IMG/VR virus record: IMGVR_UViG_3300007229_000074
Span: 1-25,510 of that record
From: a virus
Strand: one strand, 5' to 3'
Length of the DNA stretch: 25,510 nucleotides
In this document: positions 16,711 through 22,677 of the stretch, piece by piece
How positions within the stretch are numbered: position 1 is the first letter of the stretch
Layout: the number at the start of each line of letters is the position of its first letter
Translations under genes and position numbers: made by a program
Notes under the pieces: model-generated
What the model saw: only the letters and a program-made list of their open reading frames with translations
Told to the model about the DNA's origin: nothing
Database searches by the model: none

Positions 16711-17871
16711 CTACCTAAGTGAGTCTATCCCAACCTTAAAGCGGCTAAACTCTCCGTACTCTTTGTCTAACACTACACAACTAATCGACCGCTGCGAGCC
16801 ATAGCCAGCACCTGAGTGCCAAGAATCGACGGGCGGGAGCACCGACCAGGCCTCCCAGGTAAGCCCTCCCAGTTCTTCCGACTGCTTATGATGGATATGA
16901 CCTGTCCATGCAAAGCGGTATTTGGTGCGGCCCCATTGCTCGGCGTAGTCCCTGGTAATCGCCTCGTATAGCTGGCGAGTTCGTATCTTATCGCCGTGGT
17001 GTGTAATGACGAGGTTATTGCCCCACTCGAAATGTATAAACTTATTAAAGTTATCGAACACCTTCACGCGCTTTTCTTTCTCGTAATACATCCTAAGCAT
17101 TTCGTTAAGCCAAAGCGCCGCGTCTGGATCGTGATTTCCCCTGGCATTGATGAGCCATATTTCGTCGTACTGCTGAAGCATTCGCGTAACGATGATTTTA
17201 AACAGGTTGCCTGCGGCGCGTATGGTCTTGCCCTGCCGATTGGAAACGTCCATAGGCGTCCCGCCGCCGGTCTCATTCTTCAGCGAGTTAGAGTGAATGA
17301 GGTCGCCAACATTAAGAAGCACGCCAACCGAGCAGTCGCCGGTACTACTAACTAACTTATCCACGCCCTTGATAAGCGTAGATTGCGACGCCTCTAAATC
17401 CCAGTCTTCGGCGCCAGTCTCCTCTCCCCATGCCATCATCCCGAGATGATGATCCCCGATGATCGTAATAGCCATTCGGTCTTTGTGCTTTTGAGCTTTA
17501 CTTTTCTTTATGGGTTTTGCCAGGCCTTTGAGGTCGTCTTTCAGCCCTTCCTTGAAGTGATCCAAAGCGACCTGTAGTGCGTGTTCTTTGTCCGAAAGAC
17601 TTTTGACCCACTGCCCTGTCGGCTTTCCCTCGTCGTTGTAGTAGGTCGATACTCCCTTGACGATAAAGCCTTCCGGCACCGTGTGTTGCATGTCGTGGCT
17701 AGGCGAATAACCTTGTATGGCAGCCTTGCTTTTAACATTTTTTATGGTGTCACGAACACCCAGCTTGGTGATCCCGAGGCGATCGCCGATTTTTTGATAC
17801 CCCAAGCCCTCTAAGTGCAGAGTAATGACTTTGCGCTGGCGATCGGTGGCACAGAAATCCAAAAGGCTCAT
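16711..17871 (-). CDS. HTH-metallophosphoesterase
   Basis: 386-residue protein. Residues about 8-50 form a sigma-region-4/LuxR-like helix-turn-helix (TDRQRKVITLHLEGLGYQKI, then GDRLGITKLGVRDTI). A linker with GYSPSHDM follows. The calcineurin-like phosphoesterase domain (about 133-386) has all metal motifs: GDHH 139-142, NVGD 187-190, GNHD 245-248, HHGD 291-294, GHIHH 324-328. The domain is the one found in SbcD/Mre11-type nucleases and other phosphatases. Fusion to a DNA-binding head suggests action on DNA. The ATG is preceded by GGGGGAAAG. It is the last gene of the leftward block and has its own candidate promoter. Confidence 0.85.
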   Translation of the reverse strand: MSLLDFCATDRQRKVITLHLEGLGYQKIGDRLGITKLGVRDTIKNVKSKAAIQGYSPSHDMQHTVPEGFIVKGVSTYYNDEGKPTGQWVKSLSDKEHALQVALDHFKEGLKDDLKGLAKPIKKSKAQKHKDRMAITIIGDHHLGMMAWGEETGAEDWDLEASQSTLIKGVDKLVSSTGDCSVGVLLNVGDLIHSNSLKNETGGGTPMDVSNRQGKTIRAAGNLFKIIVTRMLQQYDEIWLINARGNHDPDAALWLNEMLRMYYEKEKRVKVFDNFNKFIHFEWGNNLVITHHGDKIRTRQLYEAITRDYAEQWGRTKYRFAWTGHIHHKQSEELGGLTWEAWSVLPPVDSWHSGAGYGSQRSISCVVLDKEYGEFSRFKVGIDSLR

Positions 17872-17902
17872 GGCCTTTCCCCCAGTGGATTTATGAATTT
17901 TT

Positions 17903-17916
17903 GGCGTAGGTACGCC
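17903..17916. promoter_or_regulatory. Palindrome in leader of the metallophosphoesterase gene
   Basis: GGCGTAGGTACGCC is a 6-base inverted repeat with a 2-base centre. It lies between the candidate minus-strand -10 box and the metallophosphoesterase start, where an operator or a short leader hairpin would act. The position is suggestive; the binding factor is unknown. Confidence 0.35.
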
Positions 17917-17931
17917 GATGTCCTTGCGCCG

Positions 17932-17940
17932 AGTATAACA
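17932..17940 (-). promoter_or_regulatory. Candidate extended -10 promoter for metallophosphoesterase
   Basis: On the minus strand the sequence reads TGTTATACT, which matches an extended -10 element (TGnTATAAT). It lies about 60 bases before the metallophosphoesterase ATG. No good -35 box is present at 17 bases, which an extended -10 can tolerate. Moderate support only. Confidence 0.4.
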
Positions 17941-17976
17941 AGATAATAAGATTCGTACACACCAGGGGAGATTGGC

Positions 17977-18018
17977 ATGTACGGTAAGGGCAAGAAGAAG
18001 AAGCCGAAGGGTAAGTAG
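17977..18018 (+). CDS. Possible 13-residue basic micro-ORF
   Basis: ATG-initiated ORF encoding MYGKGKKKKPKGK, preceded by AGGGGAG with a 6-base spacer. It lies on the plus strand in the gap between two minus-strand genes, ending where the downstream HTH gene ends. Very short Lys/Gly-rich ORFs starting MYGK or MPYGK are recalled from other phage genomes, which is the main reason to list it. No plus-strand promoter is convincing. Confidence 0.35.
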   Translation: MYGKGKKKKPKGK

Positions 18019-18222
18019 TTACATAGACCATTCAGCGATGCGGACAGATTCGCCGTAGCGATTAATCACCGTCTTCATATCTGAGTTGATCTTGTGGCCT
18101 TCCAGTCTCAGTTCGGATATGCGGGCCGGTGCCTCGATGATTCCAAGATCCTCCCAGGCATTTAGCCTGGTTAGTTTATTGCCTTCTTTAAGGTAAGTCA
18201 GTACACGTTTTTTCTGGCTCAT
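18019..18222 (-). CDS. Small helix-turn-helix protein (HTH_39-like)
   Basis: 67-residue protein. KKRVLTYLKEGNKLTRLNAW, then EDLGIIEAPARISELRLEGH follow the pattern of the phage/bacterial HTH_39 family: a winged-helix-like DNA-binding domain with Leu-Gly-Ile before the recognition helix and a C-terminal beta wing (NRYGESVRIAEW). The ATG has AAGGAG about 7 bases upstream, overlapping the previous gene's stop. Likely a transcriptional regulator in the early operon; target unknown. Confidence 0.7.
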   Translation of the reverse strand: MSQKKRVLTYLKEGNKLTRLNAWEDLGIIEAPARISELRLEGHKINSDMKTVINRYGESVRIAEWSM

Positions 18223-18232
18223 GCTTCTCTCC

Positions 18233-18439
18233 TTATTTAAGTAAGATGTCTAGGGCGCGCCTCGCCATATCTGAAGCGTCCCCAATGTGCTGCTTCGCAG
18301 CTATCTGCTCTAGCAATAGAATCAATTCCTGATTGACCCCTGCGGTTTGCTTGCAAGTGATGCAATCACCACGCACCCCGATTTTGCGAGATCGAATCCC
18401 ATCCCGCATTACATCCGCTTCGTTCAGATTGTTTAACAT
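18233..18439 (-). CDS. Hypothetical small protein
   Basis: 68-residue protein with a CITC pair (residues about 26-29) and a helical C-terminal half (NQELILLLEQIAAKQHIGDA). The ATG is preceded by AGGAGG with a 9-base spacer, which supports expression even though the first 74 bases overlap the end of the upstream gene in another frame. The lone CxxC could bind metal, but no second pair is visible. Function unknown. Confidence 0.55.
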   Translation of the reverse strand: MLNNLNEADVMRDGIRSRKIGVRGDCITCKQTAGVNQELILLLEQIAAKQHIGDASDMARRALDILLK

Positions 18440-18608
18440 CTCTTATATCCTCCTCGTATTTAGCAAGTTTTTTTCTTAGCTTCGCTAGTCCCGTCTTCTC
18501 AGCATAGTAGACCTGATCCTTAGTGATCCCCATCTCGTCTGCTATCTCGTCGTAACCCATCTCAGCAAGCTCATTGATTAAACCCCTGCGAACAAAGTTA
18601 CTTGTCAT
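18366..18608 (-). CDS. Sigma-region-4-like HTH protein
   Basis: 80-residue protein. The start chosen is the ATG at 18608 (AAGGA about 9 bases upstream, 11-base overlap with the preceding gene); the open frame extends farther upstream but there overlaps a better gene. The stretch INELAEMGYDEIADEMGITK, then DQVYYAEKTGLAKLRKKL is a clear helix-turn-helix of the sigma-70 region 4 / terminase-small-subunit type. The C-terminal 30 residues are polar and overlap the next gene. Probably DNA-binding; role unknown. Confidence 0.6.
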   Translation of the reverse strand: MTSNFVRRGLINELAEMGYDEIADEMGITKDQVYYAEKTGLAKLRKKLAKYEEDIRDVKQSERSGCNAGWDSISQNRGAW

Positions 18609-18930
18609 GTATACATCCTTCTTTGTGGCCGCCGATTGTATCGCAGCGCAAACAGTAATCACGCTTGCCATAGATTTCATGGCGGACCCATGCTTTTTTA
18701 GGCATTCTGCGACGCCATATAAAGCCACCGCTACCCTTCCTAGTCCACCCCACAAATCCTTCCTGGTATGCCCAGGCAAGGGTCATGGCTGCGGAATGCT
18801 CGGTAATGCCAAGACGTCTGGCAATCTCATCCTCGGTGAGCAAGCCTGGATCGGGTGAATCCCAGGCAAACTCATCAAGGATGCGAGCCCATATCTCACT
18901 ACCATCAGCGACCTTTTGCTTGGGACTCAT
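18598..18930 (-). CDS. Winged-helix-like protein with C-terminal Cys/His cluster
   Basis: 110-residue protein. Residues 30-70 (LTEDEIARRLGITEHSAAMT, then LAWAYQEGFVGWTRKGSGG) look like a winged helix. Residues about 93-108 contain CLRC, then GGHKEGCIH, a possible zinc-binding knuckle. It starts at ATG 18930, overlapping the upstream gene by 26 bases, with GGAGAC about 8 bases before the ATG. It belongs to the leftward early operon. Probable nucleic-acid binding; specific function unknown. Confidence 0.6.
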   Translation of the reverse strand: MSPKQKVADGSEIWARILDEFAWDSPDPGLLTEDEIARRLGITEHSAAMTLAWAYQEGFVGWTRKGSGGFIWRRRMPKKAWVRHEIYGKRDYCLRCDTIGGHKEGCIHDK

Positions 18931-19120
18931 AGCTAAAGGTCTCCGCGTCAGCGTCCCACCATTCCGGTGAATGCTGCTCTAGCTGATATTGATTGCACTG
19001 CTTGTCCAGCTCCGAAGATAGTTTCTTGAGTGCCACGCGATAGTCGGAGCACACAACTACGATAGGGTTGATAGGACCATACGCTTGTACAGTCCACCAA
19101 TCCTTGTCGCGCTCAACCAT
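18905..19120 (-). CDS. Hypothetical small protein
   Basis: 71-residue protein beginning MVERDKDWWTVQAYGPINPI. The ATG at 19120 overlaps the stop of the excisionase-like gene by 8 bases, which favours it over a much longer upstream extension of the frame. An amphipathic helix (SDYRVALKKLSSELDKQC) is followed by an acidic, Trp-containing tail. No recognised domain. Expression probably depends on translational coupling, since the Shine-Dalgarno sequence (GGCGGTG) is weak. Confidence 0.55.
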   Translation of the reverse strand: MVERDKDWWTVQAYGPINPIVVVCSDYRVALKKLSSELDKQCNQYQLEQHSPEWWDADAETFSYESQAKGR

Positions 19121-19316
19121 CACCGCCGTTCCCTGGTGACTTCGACGCCAGGAACCTCTCGACCTCAGTTTTCGTAACGAAGTAGCGAGTGCCCGTGTTA
19201 ATGGAAGGTATGCTTCCGTTCTGAACCAATCGCAAAGCGCGCTTATAGTTGCGCGCGCTCCTTTCGCCGAAAAGATAATTAGCCAGGTCGCTGACCGAAA
19301 TAAGTTCACCATTCAC
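19113..19316 (-). CDS. Excisionase-like / MerR-type HTH DNA-binding protein
   Basis: 67-residue protein from a GTG start with GGGAGG 5-6 bases upstream. ISVSDLANYLFGE, then RALRLVQNGSIPSINTGTRY and FVTKTEVERFLAS form the helix-turn-helix plus wing typical of excisionase-family (helix_turn_helix_17-like) proteins. No integrase is visible in the window, so excision need not be the role; a local regulator or accessory DNA-bending protein is equally possible. Confidence 0.65.
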   Translation of the reverse strand: MNGELISVSDLANYLFGERSARNYKRALRLVQNGSIPSINTGTRYFVTKTEVERFLASKSPGNGGDG

Positions 19317-19674
19317 TTTGTCCTCCCTGGGGTTGCTGCTGCTGCGGCTGCTGGTAATTATTAGCCTGCTTGGGTTTATTTACAAACAGGTTCATGCGTC
19401 CAGCAATGGGCCATGCGCGGCTATCCTCGCCTACCTTCTGCTTAACAGTAAGCTGAAGCTGTGCGCCAGACTGAATAAGCTGCTGGTACAGCTGCTCGAC
19501 AACCATCTCCTGCTGATCTGTTAGCGGGTAAGGTCGGTTAGATGCGTCATCCCAACCGTTGTTGAAAGTAATCCACGCCGACGCCTGGTACTCAACCGGC
19601 ACGTTGTTAGTGGATGCGTTGATGTTGTTCTTAAAGGTAATTTTAGCGTTACCCATATGTGGTGCGTTTGCCAT
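19306..19674 (-). CDS. Possible ssDNA-binding-type protein next to ERF gene
   Basis: 122-residue protein with a folded N-terminal part (about 1-95: AKITFKNNINASTNNV, EYQASAWITFNNGWDD) and a disordered Gln/Pro/Gly tail (YQQPQQQQPQGGQSEW). Ordered core plus Gln-rich tail, and placement directly after the ERF annealing-protein gene, is what a phage SSB would look like. However, there is no recognisable OB-fold signature, and the acidic SSB tip is absent here while present on the ERF protein. AGGAGG lies 5 bases before the ATG. Unknown function with an SSB-like hypothesis. Confidence 0.5.
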   Translation of the reverse strand: MANAPHMGNAKITFKNNINASTNNVPVEYQASAWITFNNGWDDASNRPYPLTDQQEMVVEQLYQQLIQSGAQLQLTVKQKVGEDSRAWPIAGRMNLFVNKPKQANNYQQPQQQQPQGGQSEW

Positions 19675-19683
19675 GCTTTCCTC

Positions 19684-20400
19684 CTAGAAAGGTATGTCTT
19701 CTTCATTGATTGCTTTTTTGCGGGCCTGGAATGCCGCTGTGATAATGCCGTTCAGATCCTTGTGATCCTGCGACATAATTTTAAGGGCTGCAATGTTGTC
19801 CTCCTTCCACTGCTCCAGTGCAATGTGGTCAATGCAGTCGTTGATCTCCTTGCAGGTGACAAGCGGGCCATACTGCTTGCCATTGACGGTGATGTTTTTA
19901 GCACCAGCCTCCTCCTTTACAGCCTCGGGAACCTTTTGGGCCTTTGGCTTTCGTGCTAGCGGGGCTTGCGGAGCTGGCGCCGGTGCAGGTGCTGGCCTGT
20001 ATTGCGGGGCGGATGCCGTGGCTTGGTTGCCGTCATCATCCACCGCTGGAATGCCAGCAATAGCCTGCAAAGCGTACCGTCTTGCGTACGTTAGACATGA
20101 CCCCGCTGATTGCGCGTCAAACTTTGCAAGCGGCAGCGTATAGCTAGACTTGATCCACTGGCCTGACTCGTGCATCAAAATTGTTTCTACGCCAGCGCCA
20201 GCCTCATCGCGGATCGGGAATTGCGTATAGCTCAATCCGTTGGCAGCGAATGAATCCTTGATCGCCGCAATAACAGAGCCTAGGTCCGCGTAGCTTGATT
20301 TAAAGAAGGGGTTGCTGGAATCCTTAACGGCTCCCCCCATCTCTCCCTGTGCTTTTGATAGCGCCTTTGCTAAGACGTCTACCTGTTCACTCATTTCCAT
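19684..20400 (-). CDS. erf: ERF-family single-strand annealing protein
   Basis: 238-residue recombination protein that would anneal complementary single strands. The ERF core spans about 5-130, with NPFFKSSYADLGSVIAAI near the start and DAQSAGSCLTYARRYALQAI at 95-114. It is followed by IPAVDDDGNQA. A Pro/Ala linker (about 132-150) leads to a small C-terminal domain (about 165-230). The last residues are NEEDIPF, matching the acidic tip of bacterial SSB (consensus DDDIPF). Start ATG 20400 is favoured by AAGGAGG about 9 bases upstream over an ATG two codons later. Overlaps the preceding gene by 10 bases. Confidence 0.88.
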   Translation of the reverse strand: MEMSEQVDVLAKALSKAQGEMGGAVKDSSNPFFKSSYADLGSVIAAIKDSFAANGLSYTQFPIRDEAGAGVETILMHESGQWIKSSYTLPLAKFDAQSAGSCLTYARRYALQAIAGIPAVDDDGNQATASAPQYRPAPAPAPAPQAPLARKPKAQKVPEAVKEEAGAKNITVNGKQYGPLVTCKEINDCIDHIALEQWKEDNIAALKIMSQDHKDLNGIITAAFQARKKAINEEDIPF

Positions 20401-20618
20401 TTATACAAACCTCCTTCTTTTTCATAAGCTATTTTCTCTAACTCAAACTGCGCTGTGAGTACCTTTATCCAGTTATCAAGCAATTCGATCCTGGTTACTT
20501 GACTAAATTGGTGGTGCCAAGCGTGACCAATCTCAACGATGCCGCTAGTGCCGACACCCTCATGCCGATAGGCGTTTAGCTTTACTGCCTCGCCAATGAT
20601 GTCTGTTAACGCTTCCAT
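20391..20618 (-). CDS. Hypothetical small protein between exonuclease and ERF genes
   Basis: 75-residue protein beginning MEALTDIIGEAVKLNAYRHE. The ATG at 20618 overlaps the exonuclease stop by 13 bases and has AGGAGG about 11 bases upstream; a longer frame from 20663 would overlap more. No recognised domain; helical and mixed charge with a Tyr/Trp/Lys end (GGLYKWK). Placement inside the exonuclease-ERF pair suggests an accessory recombination factor (inference). Confidence 0.55.
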   Translation of the reverse strand: MEALTDIIGEAVKLNAYRHEGVGTSGIVEIGHAWHHQFSQVTRIELLDNWIKVLTAQFELEKIAYEKEGGLYKWK

Positions 20619-21553
20619 ATTCCGTAAGCCTCCTCTAAGTAGCCTGGTGGTTCTTGCCAGCAAAGCTCATTCCATTCTGGCGAGATCATTTCCATTAGTT
20701 CGCTGGAGTTCTCAGCGACCTGTAGGAATTTTTCTGTGACAGCGTTCTGCCGCTCGGTCTCTCGGATTACATCGTCCAGGTAGTCGGGCGTCATCTCGTC
20801 ACAGTTGTATTGGTGAAACAGTCGATAGTCCGACTTATTCGCGTACAGCAGCCAGCAAGGTAAGCCGCCATTGAGCGCACGAAACCCCGCCACCTGGCTC
20901 ACGTTCGCCTGCTCCCAGGGACCGGTAAGTTTTTTAGGTAGTGAGTTCTGTGCCCAACCTGACTTAGTAGTCTTGCTTCTCTTGGACCACTTGGTCTTGA
21001 GATCGCCGCGATAGCAGTAGTCCGGTAAGGTTTTATATGGCACTTTGTTATTGCCTATGTAACCGTACAGCTCCCGCTCTGGTAGTCGCTGCTTGTCGCC
21101 GCTCATGGCCTCTATGAGTCCGTGCCAGGCGTTCTCTATGACCGGCTCTATCTCATCAAGGTAGTAGTCGCACTTCTCCTCGTCGATCCCATCGTCCCAG
21201 GATCGGCATACATAGTTTTCGTGAAACTCTTTGTAGGCCCACACCTTGCACTCCTCAAGGTCCATGTCGGCAAATATCGCCATGTCCACAGCCTGCTGGA
21301 CTAGCTTTCCGCACTCCATGTTAGCGTTAGACGACCCATTATGTTTTCCATCGAGTCTTCTGATGGTGGTCCAGGCATCGTCCACATCCTCCTGCGTACC
21401 CCAATCTGACTTGGCTATCTGCCATGCCTCATTGAGTTTTGGCCTGATGATGCACTTGTCAAACAGGGTTTTGCTGCGCGTCTTGCTGCGCGGGTTTGAA
21501 TGCCAGTAGTAGTGGTGCCGTAGCGCCCAATCTGGCGTTGGTAATAACTCCAT
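20606..21553 (-). CDS. PD-(D/E)XK exonuclease (RecB/YqaJ-like)
   Basis: 315-residue nuclease. GKLVQQAVDMAIF (about 82-94) resembles the N-terminal helix motif of RecB-type nucleases. Candidate catalytic residues are Glu161 (ERELYGYI), Asp178 (TLPDY) and Asp184/Lys186 in YRGDLKTKW, in the expected order E-D-DxK. Several Cys are scattered, but not in the four-Cys pattern of Cas4 iron-sulphur enzymes. It precedes the ERF gene, which fits an exonuclease-annealase recombination pair. The ATG has AGGAGG 4 bases upstream. Exonuclease polarity is unknown. Confidence 0.75.
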   Translation of the reverse strand: MELLPTPDWALRHHYYWHSNPRSKTRSKTLFDKCIIRPKLNEAWQIAKSDWGTQEDVDDAWTTIRRLDGKHNGSSNANMECGKLVQQAVDMAIFADMDLEECKVWAYKEFHENYVCRSWDDGIDEEKCDYYLDEIEPVIENAWHGLIEAMSGDKQRLPERELYGYIGNNKVPYKTLPDYCYRGDLKTKWSKRSKTTKSGWAQNSLPKKLTGPWEQANVSQVAGFRALNGGLPCWLLYANKSDYRLFHQYNCDEMTPDYLDDVIRETERQNAVTEKFLQVAENSSELMEMISPEWNELCWQEPPGYLEEAYGIWKR

Positions 21554-21561
21554 ACTGCCTC

Positions 21562-22311
21562 CTATATATTAAAAGATAGTTGTATATCTACCTTGTCGCT
21601 CGCCTCATCCCAGTGCAGCGCACTGGCTGAGTTAGTAGATTCTATTCTCTCGGCAATAATGCTTGCTCGAGTTTCCTTTGACTTAGGGCTGTAAGCTCCA
21701 CTCCACTTGCTATCAATGCCAATGTTTCTCGCTATATTTGTGGAGTCCGCGCTGGATAGCGGCAAGTGTTTGAACACTGCCTTGTTCAGCATTCTAAGGC
21801 CGTGCAGTTTTGCGATTGGCTGACCATACTTATCAGTAACGTGGCGTATAACATCTTTCATTCTGCTAACGCATTTACCTGGATTCCGCACATCGTATTC
21901 GCCGCATGATCCGATGGCGACTCTTGGGTACGTTTTGCATAAGCGGATAAATCTATCCTCTGGCTCATTCATGTGCCAAACCGGCACCCCGACATGACTA
22001 CCATGGGGCCAGGCTGCTAGCAGTTCATCGTTAGCCTGGCACCCGCCATCAATTACATCGGGAATAATTGCAAAGTCAAAGCGAGGATGGTTTTTCCAGC
22101 GATCAACAAATTCATAATAGCCTGACCAATCAATAGGCTCTCCGGTTTTCCAGAACGTAAACGCCCCATTGTCCAGCCCAAATGATTGGCAAATTTCTGT
22201 GGCAAGTCCGAACTGGTCCGGCCTAGCGAAACTTATAAATGCATGGCGACCCTTCCAGGCTTTAATAGCGCAAGTGTCTGGCGTGATCGGGCCGCCGTGG
22301 TAGTGAATCAC
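21562..22311 (-). CDS. dpdA: DpdA-like DNA 7-deazaguanine transglycosylase (TGT superfamily)
   Basis: 249-residue TIM-barrel candidate. RHAFISFARPDQFGLA, LDNGAFTFWKTG (Asp47), FAIIPDVIDGG (83-90), GVPVWHMNEP (108-117), VAIGSCGEY (131-139), KLHGLRML (168-175) and SSADSTNIARN (Asp189) follow the conserved block order of the phage DpdA-type family. Asp47 and Asp189 are the likely counterparts of the two catalytic Asp of tRNA-guanine transglycosylase. In known systems DpdA swaps guanine in DNA for preQ0 or a derivative. The GTG start overlaps the T-fold gene's TAG by one base (TAGTG). Family by motif recall; product base unknown. Confidence 0.75.
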   Translation of the reverse strand: MIHYHGGPITPDTCAIKAWKGRHAFISFARPDQFGLATEICQSFGLDNGAFTFWKTGEPIDWSGYYEFVDRWKNHPRFDFAIIPDVIDGGCQANDELLAAWPHGSHVGVPVWHMNEPEDRFIRLCKTYPRVAIGSCGEYDVRNPGKCVSRMKDVIRHVTDKYGQPIAKLHGLRMLNKAVFKHLPLSSADSTNIARNIGIDSKWSGAYSPKSKETRASIIAERIESTNSASALHWDEASDKVDIQLSFNI

Positions 22312-22562
22312 TAGCTGCGCTCTCTCATAGTCTTAATGTGTACACCATGATGATGGGCCGTGATTATCTGAAAGCCGCCAAGAAGCTCTGCCAACTGATC
22401 GGCAAAAATTTCATGGTAACCCTCTTTGAGATCGTCGGTCGCATCTACAATCTTCTCGACCTCAATCATTTCTGACGACTCGATTGTTAGGTCGTAATCA
22501 ATCATGTCTCCATTTACTGGGCACTTAGCGCTAAAGCTATGCTCATAAATATTTCTATACAT
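22311..22562 (-). CDS. Mini tunnelling-fold protein with QueF/FolE-like motifs
   Basis: 83-residue protein. The order beta-beta-alpha-alpha-beta-beta fits a single T-fold unit. CPVNG with Cys14 matches the CPxTG around the QueF catalytic Cys. MIEVEKI (32-38) parallels the QueF VESKSL segment, and YHE (His50, Glu51) parallels QueF FHE at nearly the same spacing. TAHHHGVHIKTMR (68-80) also resembles the last strand of GTP cyclohydrolase I. Far shorter than QueF (about 165) or QueD (about 120). First gene of the leftward operon, AGGAGG 4 bases before the ATG, coupled to dpdA. Likely a 7-deazaguanine-handling protein; exact reaction unknown. Confidence 0.5.
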   Translation of the reverse strand: MYRNIYEHSFSAKCPVNGDMIDYDLTIESSEMIEVEKIVDATDDLKEGYHEIFADQLAELLGGFQIITAHHHGVHIKTMRERS

Positions 22563-22609
22563 ACTGCCTCCTTTGTCTTATTTCTGCCTGTAGTGGCATT
22601 AAATGAAAC

Positions 22610-22636
22610 ACTATAGCAGTTGACCCAACACGTCAA
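22610..22636 (-). promoter_or_regulatory. Leftward promoter of the T-fold/dpdA/recombination operon
   Basis: On the minus strand TTGACG (22631-22636) lies 15 bases before TATAGT (22610-22615), which is preceded by TGC, giving an extended -10. The predicted start is about 40 bases before the T-fold ATG. The short spacer is offset by the extended -10. Confidence 0.55.
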
Positions 22637-22638
22637 GG
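22620..22638. promoter_or_regulatory. Divergent operator, copy 1
   Basis: TTGACCCAACACGTCAAGG contains a perfect inverted repeat TTGAC-N7-GTCAA whose arms coincide with the -35 boxes of two opposing promoters. A related 19-mer at 25242-25260 matches at 15 positions. Likely bound by a dimeric repressor or activator. Confidence 0.6.
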
Positions 22639-22648
22639 ATTCTATTCT
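22620..22648 (+). promoter_or_regulatory. Rightward promoter of the HTH/VRR-NUC operon
   Basis: TTGACC (22620-22625), a 17-base spacer and TATTCT (22643-22648) form a good sigma-70-type promoter, about 30 bases before the HTH start. Its -35 box and that of the leftward promoter are the two arms of one palindrome. Confidence 0.65.
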
Positions 22649-22677
22649 GCACACCAAAGCGTGACGCGAGGCGTAAC

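Noticed and set aside
18905-19312. Long form (135 residues) of the hypothetical gene
   Set aside because: The first 64 residues are an out-of-frame reading of the excisionase-like gene; the internal ATG at 19120 overlaps that gene's stop by 8 bases.
19684-20400. Host-range or SSB gene instead of ERF because of the DIPF tip
   Set aside because: The ERF core motif around residues 95-125 is unmistakable; the tip is an added feature.
20606-21553. Cas4
   Set aside because: It has a PD-(D/E)XK core but not the one-plus-three Cys pattern of the Cas4 iron-sulphur cluster, and there is no CRISPR context.
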